Assembly (NCBI GenBank): GCA_944324865.1
Contig: CALUXW010000001.1
Span: forward strand, 62,001-126,000
Length of the DNA stretch: 64,000 nt
Direction: 5' to 3'
Origin: Candidatus Gastranaerophilales bacterium
Lineage (GTDB): Bacteria > Cyanobacteriota > Vampirovibrionia > Gastranaerophilales > Gastranaerophilaceae
Positions 26,948-37,300 of the stretch are shown here, piece after piece. The position numbers and the translations under genes are program-made. The notes beneath the pieces were generated by a model, which was not told the origin of the DNA, did no database searches, and worked only from the letters and a program-made list of their open reading frames with translations. Position 1 is the stretch's first letter; each line of letters starts with the position of its first letter.

Positions 26948-27211
26948 ATGTCAACAGGTAAATTCGTAGCAGGTTTTATAGTAGGTGGAGTTGTAGGCGC
27001 TGTAATAGGTGTTTTATTGGCACCTCAGTCAGGTGAACAAACACGTGAAATGATTAGTGCAAGTACAAAAGAGGCTTATGGCAAGGTATCTGATGCTGCA
27101 AAAGAAATACAACAGAAAGCAGAGTCAGTTGTTGATGAAGTTCAAAAAAAAGGTGAAGAAATCATAGACAAAATACAAGATATGATTAATAAGCAAAAAA
27201 AAGATGCTTAA
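26948..27211 (+). CDS. YtxH-domain envelope protein (second copy)
   Basis: 87 residues. 'GFIVGGVVGAVIGVLLAPQSGEQTREMI' is a canonical YtxH membrane helix and turn, followed by a long amphipathic helix ('AKEIQQKAESVVDEVQKKGEEIIDKIQ') predicted to form a coiled coil. AAAGGA precedes the ATG. A paralog of the gene at 26251, with a better-preserved family signature. The lipoamide dehydrogenase gene starts 31 bases downstream and may be cotranscribed. Confidence 0.88.
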   Translation: MSTGKFVAGFIVGGVVGAVIGVLLAPQSGEQTREMISASTKEAYGKVSDAAKEIQQKAESVVDEVQKKGEEIIDKIQDMINKQKKDA

Positions 27212-27242
27212 GTTTTTTGCTCTTTTGTGATAATATCCTGTT

Positions 27243-28547
27243 ATGAAATATGATGTTGCTATTATTGGGCTTGGTCCTGCAGGTATTGAATTTGCAAAAG
27301 AGTCTATTAAAAAGGGTTTAAAAGTTATAGCATTTGAAAAATCTTCCGTTGGTGGCACTTGTTTGAATTTAGGTTGTATACCCACAAAAACAATGTTAAG
27401 CTGTTCGGAAGTTTTTTCTAAATTTAAAAATCACAGTAAATATGGTATTTCACCTTTTGAAGATTCTGTTAAATTCAGTTATTCTGAAATGTGTAGCATC
27501 AGGAAGAAAATAGTTGATAAGCTTTCTTCTTCACTCAAAAAAGATTTAATTAACAAAGGTTTAACAATTGTTTCATCAAATGTATCAATCAAGGTAAAAA
27601 ATAATTTCGCCACTTTAATTTCTGATTGTGATGAATATAGTGCTGACTATGTTGTAGTTGCAAGTGGTTCAGTTCCCTGTTCACTAAAGATTGATTGCAA
27701 TGAAAATATGGTTATTGATTCAAATGAATTATTAAATATAAATAGTTTGCCAAAAAGTATTCTAATTGTCGGCTCTGGTGCTATAGGTATCGAGTGGGCT
27801 AGGATTTTAAATTCCCTTGGTACAGACGTCACTATTGTTGAAATAGCTCCAACATTGCTTCCACAGTTTGATATTGATGTAAGTAACAGAATTGAGCGCA
27901 TATTAAAATATAATAAAATAAAGTTTTACAAATCTGCAAGTATTTTGCATTGCAATGGTAATGTTGCTACTTTAAGTAACGGTTTTGAAGTACAATGCGA
28001 TAAAATATTATTGGCAACTGGAAGAAGTCCTTGTTTGCCTAATTTTACAGATAATTTTAAAATCGATATTAATTCAAATTGTACTACAAATGTTAGTAAT
28101 TTATATGTTTGTGGAGATGCTACTGGTGGTAAAATGCTTGCACATTTTGCATCGTTTCAGGCAAAAGCTTTGTTTGCTTTCTTATTTGACGGGAAGCAAA
28201 TTAGCATTCCAGCTATTCCTTCTGTTATTTACGGAAGTCCCGAGATAGCCTCTATTGGTGTTAATGAGCAGGATATTAAAAACATTGATGATTATAAGAT
28301 TTATAAAATGCCTGTTTCTTTTCTTCCAAAATCTTGGTGTGATGGCGAAATTGAAGGTTTTATAAAGTTAATTGTGAAAAATAATTTAATTGTTGGTGCG
28401 CATATTGTTTCTAAAGAAGCATCTGCTCTCATTTCGCAAATCGCAATTATCATGAAAGCAAGGCTGCAAATAGATCAAATTAATGAAATTATTTTTCCTC
28501 ATCCAACATTTTCCGAGGGAATTGTCGAGGCACTAAACTATGGATAG
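27243..28547 (+). CDS. lpdA: Dihydrolipoamide dehydrogenase
   Basis: 434 residues, a little short for the ~460-residue family. FAD motif 'AIIGLGPAGIEFA', redox-active disulfide 'GGTCLNLGCIPTK' (Cys42/Cys47 region), NAD motif 'ILIVGSGAIGIEWARIL', second FAD motif 'LYVCGDATGG', and the catalytic His-Glu pair in 'PHPTFSEGIVEAL'. It reoxidises lipoyl groups of 2-oxoacid dehydrogenase or glycine cleavage complexes. It overlaps lipA by eight bases, consistent with a lipoate-dependent function; no E1 or E2 gene is in the window. Confidence 0.93.
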   Translation: MKYDVAIIGLGPAGIEFAKESIKKGLKVIAFEKSSVGGTCLNLGCIPTKTMLSCSEVFSKFKNHSKYGISPFEDSVKFSYSEMCSIRKKIVDKLSSSLKKDLINKGLTIVSSNVSIKVKNNFATLISDCDEYSADYVVVASGSVPCSLKIDCNENMVIDSNELLNINSLPKSILIVGSGAIGIEWARILNSLGTDVTIVEIAPTLLPQFDIDVSNRIERILKYNKIKFYKSASILHCNGNVATLSNGFEVQCDKILLATGRSPCLPNFTDNFKIDINSNCTTNVSNLYVCGDATGGKMLAHFASFQAKALFAFLFDGKQISIPAIPSVIYGSPEIASIGVNEQDIKNIDDYKIYKMPVSFLPKSWCDGEIEGFIKLIVKNNLIVGAHIVSKEASALISQIAIIMKARLQIDQINEIIFPHPTFSEGIVEALNYG

Positions 28548-29415
28548 AATGAGATTGCCTGATTATTTAAAACGTCCTATTGCATCACTGGATAACTCGG
28601 AAAATAAAAAAGTGCGAGAGATTTTACGAGAATTTAATCTTAATACGGTTTGCGATGGTGCAAGATGTCCTAATAAATGTGAATGTTATTCAAAATTAAC
28701 TGCTACTTTTTTGATTATGGGTAAGACATGTACAAGGAATTGCGCTTTTTGTAATATTGAACAGTGTGCTCCTGACAAGCTTGATGAAAATGAACCTAAA
28801 AATGTTGCATTGGCAATTAAAAAGCTTGGGTTAAAGTATGCTGTGATTACTTCTGTTACAAGAGATGATATAGATGACTATGGTGCAAATCATTTTTGTA
28901 AGACTATTTTTCAAATACGAAAACATACTCCCGATGTTAAAATAGAAATTTTAACTCCTGATTTTTGTGGTTCGTATGAATCTCTTTTAAATATAATTAA
29001 ATATAAACCCGATGTATTTAATCATAACATTGAAACAGTTCCCAGAATTTATCCAAAAGCCCGTCAAATGGCTGATTATGACACTTCATTGTCTGTTTTA
29101 AAATTTATTAAAGAAAATTCAAATGATGTAGTAACAAAAACAGGCTTAATGGTTGGACTTGGTGAAAACGAGGAAGAACTTTATAGTACTTTTTGTGATA
29201 TAAAAAATGCAAAAGTTGATATAGTAACTTTGGGGCAATATATAGCACCGTCAAAAAAACATTTGCCGGTTGAAAAATTTTATTCTTTAGATGAGTTTGA
29301 TAGGCTCGAAAAGTTGGCAAGAAAAGCTGGTATTAAATATGCCGTTTTTGCTCCGCTTGCCAGAAGTTCTTACAAGGCTGCTCAAACATTTTATCAAGTT
29401 GTTGCTTGCAATTAA
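28540..29415 (+). CDS. lipA: Lipoyl synthase
   Basis: 291 residues. The auxiliary cluster is held by C-D-G-A-R-C-P-N-K-C-E-C (Cx4Cx5C). The radical SAM cluster is in 'CTRNCAFC' (Cx3Cx2C), and the conserved end 'RSSYKA' contributes the serine ligand. LipA inserts two sulfurs into octanoyl groups on E2 or GcvH proteins. It overlaps lpdA by eight bases, so lipoate attachment and its oxidoreductase are made together. Convergent with the MerR gene, overlapping by four bases. Confidence 0.96.
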   Translation: MDRMRLPDYLKRPIASLDNSENKKVREILREFNLNTVCDGARCPNKCECYSKLTATFLIMGKTCTRNCAFCNIEQCAPDKLDENEPKNVALAIKKLGLKYAVITSVTRDDIDDYGANHFCKTIFQIRKHTPDVKIEILTPDFCGSYESLLNIIKYKPDVFNHNIETVPRIYPKARQMADYDTSLSVLKFIKENSNDVVTKTGLMVGLGENEEELYSTFCDIKNAKVDIVTLGQYIAPSKKHLPVEKFYSLDEFDRLEKLARKAGIKYAVFAPLARSSYKAAQTFYQVVACN

Positions 29416-29810
29416 ACTTTAGTAGTTTTACCGGTTTTCTTGCCTCTTTTTGAAAGTCTTTCGATGTTGTATTGTTGTGTTTTGCTATCTATTTTTGCAG
29501 ACTTTGCAACATCTTTAATGTAGTTTATATATAAGTCGGGCTTCACCTTTCCTATTTCCAACAATTTTAAAATAATTCTCACGCCTGCAAGGTTTATTGC
29601 AAGATTTCTTGTTAAGAACTGAATAAGTCGCCCTTTTTCTATATCATTTAATGAATAGAGGCGTCTGTTCTGTTTTGAACGTTTTGCTACGAGTAAATTT
29701 TGCTCGTCGTATATTCTTAGTGTTCTTTGGTGCACATTTAAGGTTGTTGCTACCTTGCCGATTGATAATACCGGTTCATCGGCATTTGTTTTGGTTTTTT
29801 GGCTACTCAT
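29412..29810 (-). CDS. MerR-family transcriptional regulator (HspR-like)
   Basis: 132 residues. Winged-helix MerR DNA-binding domain at about 15-85: 'LSIGKVATTLNVHQRTLRIYDEQNLLV' with 'NRRLYSLNDIEKGRLIQFL', followed by a short helical tail rich in Lys. The lack of the usual Cys metal-binding loop and the 'TLRIYDE' helix fit HspR-type repressors better than metal sensors. It overlaps the rimO stop by eight bases, with GGAG in the overlap, so it is cotranscribed with rimO. Targets unknown. Confidence 0.83.
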   Translation of the reverse strand: MSSQKTKTNADEPVLSIGKVATTLNVHQRTLRIYDEQNLLVAKRSKQNRRLYSLNDIEKGRLIQFLTRNLAINLAGVRIILKLLEIGKVKPDLYINYIKDVAKSAKIDSKTQQYNIERLSKRGKKTGKTTKV

Positions 29811-31131
29811 TTTTTACTCCAGACATCTCATAGCTCGCAACTAAATCATAGCTATCCGCATCGGTAATTTCTACCTCTATTATTTGTCCGGGGGACAGAT
29901 ACTCTTTAGTTTTGATGTAAACCAGTCCGTCGACTTCAGGGGCATCTGCGTAACTTCTTGCTATTACCACACCATTGTCGTGAACTTCTTCAATTATACA
30001 TTGAATTCTCTTAGAAATAAAGTTTAAATTAATTTTCTTTGAAATTTCTTTTTGCAATTTAAGAATTTTATTCTTCCTGGAATGCTTAACTCTTGCAGGT
30101 ATTTGTGGTTTTAGTGAATATGAATAAGTGTTTTTTTCCCTGGAATATTCAAAGACTCCAAGTTTTTCGAATTTCATTTTTTTAACAAAATTATATAAGT
30201 GATTAAATTCTTGCTCAGTTTCTCCCGGGTATCCTACAATAATTGTAGTTCTAATTGTGATGTTTGGTATTTCTTTTCTTAGTTTTTTTATTAACTTTTC
30301 ATGATTTATTATAGGTCTTTTCATCCTTTTAAGAACATTCTTGTGAGAGTGCTGTAGTGGAATGTCTATATATTTTACAACCTTATCTAGTTTTTTAATT
30401 GTTTGAATTAAATTTTCTGTTAAGTTTGTTGGATATGCATATAGTATTCTTATCCAGTTTAAGTTTTCTATTTTATTTAACTCAATAAGAAGTTTGTCTA
30501 AGGAAGGCTTTTTGTATATATCAACCCCATAGCTTGTTGTATCTTGCGCTATAAGAACAATCTCGGACACTCCTTTATTGGCAAGCATTTTTGCTTCTTT
30601 TACAATATCTTCAATTTTTCTTGATTTGTATTTGCCTCTTAATGCTGGAATCACACAGTAACCACATGAATAGTTACACCCCTCTGCAATTTTAATATAA
30701 GATGAACTGCCGACGGTGATTTGACCCCTTTGTACGTTTTCCGGATAAATATACTCGGGATTTTCACTTACTCTATAGAAATTGTCAGCACTTATTGCCT
30801 TTAGTATATCTTTAAAATCGCATGTGCCAATAAACCCAGAAACTTCACCTAGCAATTTTTTAAGTTGCATTTTGTATTTTTGAGGCAAACATCCGGCAAC
30901 AATAATTTTTTTACCGGCATTTATCATTTTAAAAATACTTTCAATGCTTTCTTTCTCTGCATCACAAATAAAAGAACATGTGTTTATAATAACTGTTTTA
31001 ACCTCCGGGTTATCGACATCAAGAGTGGTTTTGTAGCCCGCTTCTTCAAGCATGCCAATCATTAGCTCTGTATCCACAAGGTTTTTTGCACAACCATGTT
31101 GTATTATTCCGATTGATTTATTTTTCTTCAT
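29803..31131 (-). CDS. rimO: Ribosomal protein uS12 methylthiotransferase RimO
   Basis: 442 residues from the preferred ATG at 31131; the frame is open to 31203 but that stretch overlaps the upstream gene and is not conserved-looking. The N-terminal MTTase domain opens 'IGIIQHGCAKNLVDTE'. The radical SAM cluster motif is 'EGCNYSCGYCVIP' (Cx3Cx2C), followed by 'RGKYKSR' and 'DIPLQHSHKNVLKRMKR'. The C-terminal ~60 residues form a TRAM domain. The enzyme methylthiolates Asp of ribosomal protein S12. The 'APEVDGLVYI' C-terminus is typical of RimO rather than MiaB. It overlaps the membrane glycosyltransferase gene by 14 bases. Confidence 0.93.
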   Translation of the reverse strand: MKKNKSIGIIQHGCAKNLVDTELMIGMLEEAGYKTTLDVDNPEVKTVIINTCSFICDAEKESIESIFKMINAGKKIIVAGCLPQKYKMQLKKLLGEVSGFIGTCDFKDILKAISADNFYRVSENPEYIYPENVQRGQITVGSSSYIKIAEGCNYSCGYCVIPALRGKYKSRKIEDIVKEAKMLANKGVSEIVLIAQDTTSYGVDIYKKPSLDKLLIELNKIENLNWIRILYAYPTNLTENLIQTIKKLDKVVKYIDIPLQHSHKNVLKRMKRPIINHEKLIKKLRKEIPNITIRTTIIVGYPGETEQEFNHLYNFVKKMKFEKLGVFEYSREKNTYSYSLKPQIPARVKHSRKNKILKLQKEISKKINLNFISKRIQCIIEEVHDNGVVIARSYADAPEVDGLVYIKTKEYLSPGQIIEVEITDADSYDLVASYEMSGVKNE

Positions 31132-32866
31132 TTTCTGCATCTTTGTTTTTGTATTTAAATATATATATCCTGAATTTATCACCAAATGCTGCTTCTGGTG
31201 CATAGTTGTCTATAATATATTTACATGTTTTTATTCCATAGTCCCTACATATATAATTTTTGCCGTATTCATCAGTTTTTCTGTTTGTTAAGATGATTAA
31301 TTCAGGATTTTTTGCTTTTATTTCTTTAATTATATTATTTTCGCCAAATGTTTCAAAGTCTAAGGGTATGAAACTTGTTTGATAAAAGTTGTTTACACTA
31401 CCAAGTAAAAAGTTTATCATTATACCTTCAGGCATTGCCACTATTTCATCTTTAGGATTTGCATGAGTTTTTATGTAATTAAGTGTTTCTTGAAAAGGTT
31501 GCCCTATTTCATTGTTTACTTTTATCTTCCCATAATTTGTATTGATAGTCGTCTTATTATTTAGTCTAAATGCGAACATTTGAATTGCAAATAAAAAACT
31601 AAATATTAAAATATATATGCATAAAATTGCTTCATATTGCTTTTTTGTGTTGTATAAAGCGTTATTTTTTAGTAATTCTTTTATGAAATAAATTATGCAT
31701 ATTAATATTGGTGCAAAAGAGTATGCTCCATAAAAACTCAGTAGTAATGAATGTATGCTTTTTAACGAACATATTATTGCAAAGGCAAACATTATTAATA
31801 GTTTTAAGGCTTCTGTGTTTCTACATTCTTTTATTTTTACATATTTTAATAATAAATATATAAAAATAATTGTACATATGTATGGTAATAGCGAAAAATG
31901 CATTTGTAGCATGACTTGTTGCAGTGCTAATATGCTGCAACAAAATATGGTAATTAATATTGTTAGCCCGTATTTTATAAATTTATTTCTTCTACGGATT
32001 GCAAACAGTGAAACACTGAAATAAATTAGTGAAATAACTCCTGTAAAGATTAAGTTTTTAATATTTGTTAAAAAATTATTTGTATTAAAGAACATTACAG
32101 AGAGTTTTTTATAAAAATAATATAGTGTATCTGTATTTATCATATGATTTACATAACTTGAATTTTTTGAGATATCTGCAATGTTGATTCCTTGTGTGAA
32201 CAATATTAAATACGTTATTGACGGGATTATTAGTGCAATTAAGAGACATTTTTTAAATTCTTGTTTTTTGTTTTTTTCAAAAAGAATATAAACTGGAATC
32301 AGTAATAAAATCAAGGGAATAAAATCTACTTTGCATACGCATATTGCTCCCCACAAAAAAGCGCAAGCTCTCATATACATTGGTTTTTTTGTTAGTAAAT
32401 ATTTAATTAAAAAATATAAAATCCATATTGAAAATGTAGAAGCAAAAACTGCTGCATATGAATATGGAAATATAAAATTAAATATTGATGGATCGTAAAT
32501 TACACTAAAAATTACCAATATGCAAATACAAGTGCTTACAGATTTTGTTAAAAATTCTCTTGCACAAAAATATGTACCAATAATGTATGCTAGCCCAAAT
32601 GTTGCGCCTATGATATATAATACATTTAGATTTATCGCAAAAATTTTATAAAAAAATGCTATAAAAAGATACGGAAATGGTCCATATATGCAAAAAATAT
32701 CTTTATATAAATATTTACCCTGCGAAATTGCATATGGAATATATGCCTCTCTGCCACAATCTACAAATAAATCTCCATAACTACCGTAAGTAGAAAACAA
32801 CAATAGTAAATACAATGAAAGGATTATTGTAAGTGGTAATTTTTCTTTAATAAAAGCTTCCCTCAT
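31118..32866 (-). CDS. Multi-pass membrane glycosyltransferase (GT39/ArnT-like)
   Basis: 582 residues with about eleven hydrophobic helices. The first extracytoplasmic loop has 'GDLFVDCGREAYIPYAISQGKYLYKDIF', the acidic-Gly-Arg-Glu catalytic-type loop of GT-C enzymes that use lipid-linked sugars. The C-terminal ~130 residues are soluble ('FQETLNYIKTHANPKDEIVAMPEG'). The donor is probably polyprenyl-phosphate sugar, the acceptor a surface glycan or protein. First gene of the rimO-MerR run. Exact subfamily uncertain. Confidence 0.78.
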   Translation of the reverse strand: MREAFIKEKLPLTIILSLYLLLLFSTYGSYGDLFVDCGREAYIPYAISQGKYLYKDIFCIYGPFPYLFIAFFYKIFAINLNVLYIIGATFGLAYIIGTYFCAREFLTKSVSTCICILVIFSVIYDPSIFNFIFPYSYAAVFASTFSIWILYFLIKYLLTKKPMYMRACAFLWGAICVCKVDFIPLILLLIPVYILFEKNKKQEFKKCLLIALIIPSITYLILFTQGINIADISKNSSYVNHMINTDTLYYFYKKLSVMFFNTNNFLTNIKNLIFTGVISLIYFSVSLFAIRRRNKFIKYGLTILITIFCCSILALQQVMLQMHFSLLPYICTIIFIYLLLKYVKIKECRNTEALKLLIMFAFAIICSLKSIHSLLLSFYGAYSFAPILICIIYFIKELLKNNALYNTKKQYEAILCIYILIFSFLFAIQMFAFRLNNKTTINTNYGKIKVNNEIGQPFQETLNYIKTHANPKDEIVAMPEGIMINFLLGSVNNFYQTSFIPLDFETFGENNIIKEIKAKNPELIILTNRKTDEYGKNYICRDYGIKTCKYIIDNYAPEAAFGDKFRIYIFKYKNKDAENEEK

Positions 32867-32951
32867 ATGTAATTTATATCAAAAAAAATGTTAAATTGGC
32901 AATTTTTTAACAAAAAAATTTTTATTATAAATATATAGTCGGAGTTAATCT

Positions 32952-33353
32952 ATGGGGATTATTTTACCATCAAGTTTAGATAATACTTCTGCACAGGTTT
33001 TAGGATTTGATGCAGATGCATATATTAATGATAAGCCTTCAACTTTGTATCAAAGATTAAATATTCCACAAAGTTTCTGTACAGGCGATTATTTTACCAG
33101 TGACAGGGCGACAAAAAGTAACGTTAAAAAGGGAAATTTTTGGTCTTTTGCAGCTTCAATTTTGACTTTGGCAGGTGTGTCATCATTGATATGTATGGGT
33201 TTAAAAGGAAAAATAAAAATTCCTGACAAAATTGCTAAACCTGTTTTAAATGCAGCATCAAATGTTACTAATTTTGCTAAAAATACAACATCAAAAATCA
33301 AAGAGAAGTTTTTAAGTTGTTTTGGTAATATTGTAGATAAATTTAAAAAATAA
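32952..33353 (+). CDS. Small membrane-anchored protein of unknown function
   Basis: 133 residues. GGAG before the ATG. A polar N-terminal third ('SSLDNTSAQVLGFDADAYI'), a single hydrophobic helix at about 60-80 ('SFAASILTLAGVSSLICMGL') and a basic, helical C-terminus ('NFAKNTTSKIKEKFLSCFG'). No signal peptide and no family recognised. It sits between two minus-strand genes and ends three bases from the TPR gene's stop. The style (helix in the middle, Lys-rich tail) resembles other lineage-specific proteins in this window. Confidence 0.65.
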   Translation: MGIILPSSLDNTSAQVLGFDADAYINDKPSTLYQRLNIPQSFCTGDYFTSDRATKSNVKKGNFWSFAASILTLAGVSSLICMGLKGKIKIPDKIAKPVLNAASNVTNFAKNTTSKIKEKFLSCFGNIVDKFKK

Positions 33354-33356
33354 AAT

Positions 33357-35003
33357 TTAAAATTGTTGTGCAAGCTCGTTTGTTAAGAGTTCAAGATTGT
33401 ATTTTGCTTCTTCATGCTCAGGTTGCGATGCAAGTGCTTTTTTATAATATTGAATTGCTAAATCTTTTTCTCCAATCAGTTCATATGCAAGTGCAAGGTT
33501 ATACATTGTGTCAGCATCATCAGGAGTTGATTTAAGTATTTCAAGAAATTGTTCAACAGCATTTGCATATTCCAGTTCTTTAGTGAGTGCAATTGCATAT
33601 GCCTTCCTTGATTTTATATCTAGGGGATTTATACTGATAGCATCAAAAAAAGCTGTTTTAGAATTTTTAATATCTCCTATTTCGTCATAAGCATATCCAA
33701 GGCCGAAATAGTATTTAGATTCTTGTGGCGAGATTGAGATTGCCCTTTTAAAATGACCTATTGCATCTTGATAGCTTTTTATTTCACAATTGCATCTTCC
33801 AAGCTTATAATAAATTTCCGCATTGTCTTCGTTGTATTTTAAACCTTCCATAAACTTGTCAAAAGCTTTGTTATATTCACCTTGATTAAATAAATCCATC
33901 GCCCAAGTAGATATAATTCGTGAAATGTAGTTTCTTAATATTTCTGTTTGTTCGGGTGGCAAGTTATTGATTAGGTTTTCATACATGTCTACAGCCTTTT
34001 CGTATTCGCCCAAACTAACATAAGCTTGTGCTAATGTATAGGCCAGTGAGTCTTCATTTGGAAAATCTGATATTAAATTTGTCAAAATTTCAATTGCTTC
34101 TTGAGTCTGTCCTTTGTGTATTAGTATTTCACAATACCTGTTTTGATAATGTAAATAATTTGTGCTTTGAGAACCTTCCAAGTCAATAAGCTTTCTGTAT
34201 GAAATTAATGCTTCATCCCATTGCTTAATGTTAAAATGCATAAGCGCAATTTTTTCTAAAAGCTCTATATTTTCACCTTTAACTTTTCCAAGTTTCTCAT
34301 AGCATTCAAGGCATTTTACCCAATCATTTTTTTTGTAAGCAAGTTCTGCGATAATATTTATTACATCCGTGTCATCAGGTGTTATTTGAGCTATTTCTTC
34401 ATAAGTTTTTAATGCATCGTCTATAAAACCATCCAACAGGTATAGTTGAGCAATTGTGTGCTTCAGTTTTGCTATTTCATTATTGTCGTCCTCTGCTTCT
34501 AGCAATAATTTATACATTTTAATTGCCTTTTCAGGGTTAGATATATCCCTGTATAATTGTGCAAGATTTTTTATTGCAACAATGTCTGTCGGGTTATTTT
34601 TATAGATATCCTCATATACATTTAATGCTTTTCTTTTGTTGCCGTCTTCGAGATATATTTTTCCTAACTCTTCTTTAGCATCCATATCCGTAGGATCAAT
34701 TTTTAAAACTGCCTCAAGGTGCATTGCAGCAAATTTAGTATTGCCTGTGTCAATGTACGAGCGTATTAGTAATTTTCTTAATTCTAATGAATTGAATTTT
34801 TTAGTAAGTTCATTTTTTAAAAATCTTTGTAATTCTAAGTGGAGACCGTTATTATACAGTTGTTGCGCACGTTCAAGAACGTCATCTACCGTAAGTTCAA
34901 CAGGTTCTTTTTCTTCGGTATTAAGAAGGAATAAAAAATAAATTCTAAGTATTATAAATGCAAAAATTATTAGTGCACATATTAAAAGCAGATTAACGTT
35001 CAT
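33357..35003 (-). CDS. Membrane-anchored TPR-repeat protein
   Basis: 548 residues. One N-terminal transmembrane helix ('LLLICALIIFAFIILRIYFLFLL') is followed by a long array of tetratricopeptide repeats covering nearly the whole rest: 'AIALTKELEYANAVEQFLEIL', 'YNLALAYELIGEKDLAIQYYKKAL' and similar blocks with the usual W-L-G-Y-A-F-A-P spacing. At least ten repeats. TPR scaffolds assemble protein complexes; here facing the cytoplasm or periplasm, not determinable from sequence. Monocistronic. Confidence 0.88.
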   Translation of the reverse strand: MNVNLLLICALIIFAFIILRIYFLFLLNTEEKEPVELTVDDVLERAQQLYNNGLHLELQRFLKNELTKKFNSLELRKLLIRSYIDTGNTKFAAMHLEAVLKIDPTDMDAKEELGKIYLEDGNKRKALNVYEDIYKNNPTDIVAIKNLAQLYRDISNPEKAIKMYKLLLEAEDDNNEIAKLKHTIAQLYLLDGFIDDALKTYEEIAQITPDDTDVINIIAELAYKKNDWVKCLECYEKLGKVKGENIELLEKIALMHFNIKQWDEALISYRKLIDLEGSQSTNYLHYQNRYCEILIHKGQTQEAIEILTNLISDFPNEDSLAYTLAQAYVSLGEYEKAVDMYENLINNLPPEQTEILRNYISRIISTWAMDLFNQGEYNKAFDKFMEGLKYNEDNAEIYYKLGRCNCEIKSYQDAIGHFKRAISISPQESKYYFGLGYAYDEIGDIKNSKTAFFDAISINPLDIKSRKAYAIALTKELEYANAVEQFLEILKSTPDDADTMYNLALAYELIGEKDLAIQYYKKALASQPEHEEAKYNLELLTNELAQQF

Positions 35004-35088
35004 AATACATGATTATACAATTTTTAATTTAAATTCAAATTTTTGTAAATTTCCTTTACATATTATAAATATTTATTATGATATTAAT

Positions 35089-35685
35089 ATGAAGAAGTTA
35101 TTGACAACAGTATTTTTTATTATTTTTCTTTGTTCGCCAGCTTTTGCCGAGGATGAGATTATTGACATGGATATGGATTTAATTGATTCACCTTCATTTT
35201 CAGGAAGAAAGGCAGTGACACAAGAGCAATTTAATAACGCTATCGAACAAAAGAAAAAACAAAGTAGAGGGTTGGTTCAAAAATTCAGAGATTTTTTGAA
35301 TAGAAATAAACCAGAGAATGATTCTGCATTGAAAAATTTTAAATATGATGGTGTTGGCGAGATGGGAACAACTGCAAAAGCTCTAAGTAACGCAAAACCA
35401 AATGTTGTCCTTTCAAGTGATATTATTGATTCTTATGGAAAGGTTATTCCAAAAGGACATTATCAAGTTTCATTTAATGAGTCCGACGATTCAAAAACAA
35501 TAAGTTTTGTTCAGGGCTCAAATGTATATGGTGTTGTCAAAGCTATCGATACAAAAGACAATTGGAATGAAAATTCAATAATATATGCACGTATATTATA
35601 CCCTTCTCCAAGCGTTGCGAAAATTATTTTTTCAAATCTTGATGTTTGTGTAGAAGGGTTTGCTAGAATTGTAGAACCTATTTAA
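35089..35685 (+). CDS. Exported protein of unknown function
   Basis: 198 residues with signal peptide '[20 protein letters not shown]', an acidic patch '[14 protein letters not shown]', a basic linker and a C-terminal beta-rich domain ('[24 protein letters not shown]', '[19 protein letters not shown]'). The phrase 'D..G..IPKGHY' is like entry strands of envelope beta-sandwich proteins; no named family recognised. Convergent with pyrG, overlapping by eight bases. Confidence 0.72.
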   Translation: MKKLLTTVFFIIFLCSPAFAEDEIIDMDMDLIDSPSFSGRKAVTQEQFNNAIEQKKKQSRGLVQKFRDFLNRNKPENDSALKNFKYDGVGEMGTTAKALSNAKPNVVLSSDIIDSYGKVIPKGHYQVSFNESDDSKTISFVQGSNVYGVVKAIDTKDNWNENSIIYARILYPSPSVAKIIFSNLDVCVEGFARIVEPI

Positions 35686-37282
35686 TATTCTTTACAGCTG
35701 TTTTAATAAGGCCCAAAAATAGTGGGTGAGCATGTTCGGGTCTGGATTTAAATTCCGGGTGAAATTGACAGGCTACAAACCAGTCGTTTTTAGGGTATTC
35801 AACCATTTCGCATAATAAGCCGTCAGGAGACTTTCCACTTATCATCAGTCCTGCATCCTCTATTATTTTTTTATAGTCATTATTGAACTCATATCTGTGT
35901 CTGTGGCGTTCCGATATTACTTTTTTCCCGTAGGCCTTATATGCCTTTGTACCTTCTTTTAAATAGCAGTCGTATGCACCTAGCCTCATTGTTGCTCCAT
36001 AGCCGCCAATATTTTTTTGTTCTGCCATCAAGTCGATAACAGGATATTGTGTTTTTTCATCAAATTCTGTAGAATTTGCATCTTTTAAGCCCGCAACATT
36101 TCTTGCATATTCAATAACTGCGCATTGCATACCAAGGCATAAGCCTAAAAATGGTAAGTTATTTTCACGTGCATGCCTTATTACATTTAATTTACCTTCA
36201 ATTCCTCTTATGCCAAATCCTCCCGGAACAACCAATGCATCAACATTTTTAAGTAATTCTTTAGCCTTATCATAGTTGGTGCACTCTTCGGATGCAAGCC
36301 ATTTAATTTTTACTTTTGTATCATATGCGCAGCCGGCATGTTTTAGCGATTCTACAACAGAAATGTATGCATCATTTAGCTCTGTATATTTGCCTGCAAG
36401 CGCAACTGTGATTTCTTTTTTTGGATGTTTTATTTTATTAACAAGTTCTTTCCAGTTGTTTAAGTTTGGAATTTTATCTCTGCTGTTTAATAGTTTCAAT
36501 ACGCTTTGTGCAAAATTTTGCTTTTCAAGTGCTAATGGTACCTCATATATTGTATCCATATCTATACATTCGATGACACACTCTTTTGATACGGAGCAAA
36601 ACAGGGCTATTTTGTCCTTTTCTGATTGTGATACCGGAACTTGTGTTCTTAATACAAGTATTTCTGGTTGTATGCCTAAACTTCTTAAAGTATTTACACT
36701 GTGTTGAGAAGGTTTTGTCTTTAGCTCACCGGATGTTGGTAAATATGGTAAAAGAGTTACATGAATTGAAATTGAATTTTGTATTCCAACCTCTGAGCGG
36801 AATTGTCTTATTGCTTCAATAAAAGGTAAACCTTCAATGTCGCCAATTGTTCCACCTATTTCAGCTATTAAGAAATCCGGGCTAAATTGTTTTGCAACTT
36901 TTTGAATTCTTGATTTTATTTCGTTTGTAATATGGGGAATTGTTTGCACTGTAGCTCCAAGGTAGTCTCCTTGACGCTCCTTGTTGATAACTGTTTGATA
37001 TACACTCCCCGAAGTAACATTATTGTACTTACCCAGCGATGTATTTGTAAATCTTTCATAATGCCCCAAGTCTAAATCTGTTTCTGCACCATCATCGGTA
37101 ACAAAAACTTCACCGTGTTGAAAAGGGCTCATTGTGCCTGGGTCAACATTGATATATGGATCAAATTTTTGGATTGTTACGCTATATCCTCTTGCTCTTA
37201 AGAGATTACCTAAAGAGGCGGCTACTATGCCCTTGCCTAAAGAGCTCACTACACCGCCTGTTATAAAAATATACTTTGTCAT
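35678..37282 (-). CDS. pyrG: CTP synthase
   Basis: Makes CTP from UTP using glutamine. 534 residues, normal. Synthetase domain begins '[23 protein letters not shown]' and contains '[22 protein letters not shown]'. The class I glutaminase domain has the catalytic Cys in '[18 protein letters not shown]' and His/Glu in '[13 protein letters not shown]'. It is followed, 18 bases upstream on the same strand, by gatC. Confidence 0.98.
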   Translation of the reverse strand: MTKYIFITGGVVSSLGKGIVAASLGNLLRARGYSVTIQKFDPYINVDPGTMSPFQHGEVFVTDDGAETDLDLGHYERFTNTSLGKYNNVTSGSVYQTVINKERQGDYLGATVQTIPHITNEIKSRIQKVAKQFSPDFLIAEIGGTIGDIEGLPFIEAIRQFRSEVGIQNSISIHVTLLPYLPTSGELKTKPSQHSVNTLRSLGIQPEILVLRTQVPVSQSEKDKIALFCSVSKECVIECIDMDTIYEVPLALEKQNFAQSVLKLLNSRDKIPNLNNWKELVNKIKHPKKEITVALAGKYTELNDAYISVVESLKHAGCAYDTKVKIKWLASEECTNYDKAKELLKNVDALVVPGGFGIRGIEGKLNVIRHARENNLPFLGLCLGMQCAVIEYARNVAGLKDANSTEFDEKTQYPVIDLMAEQKNIGGYGATMRLGAYDCYLKEGTKAYKAYGKKVISERHRHRYEFNNDYKKIIEDAGLMISGKSPDGLLCEMVEYPKNDWFVACQFHPEFKSRPEHAHPLFLGLIKTAVKNIK

Positions 37283-37300
37283 TGTTTTACCCCGAAAAGT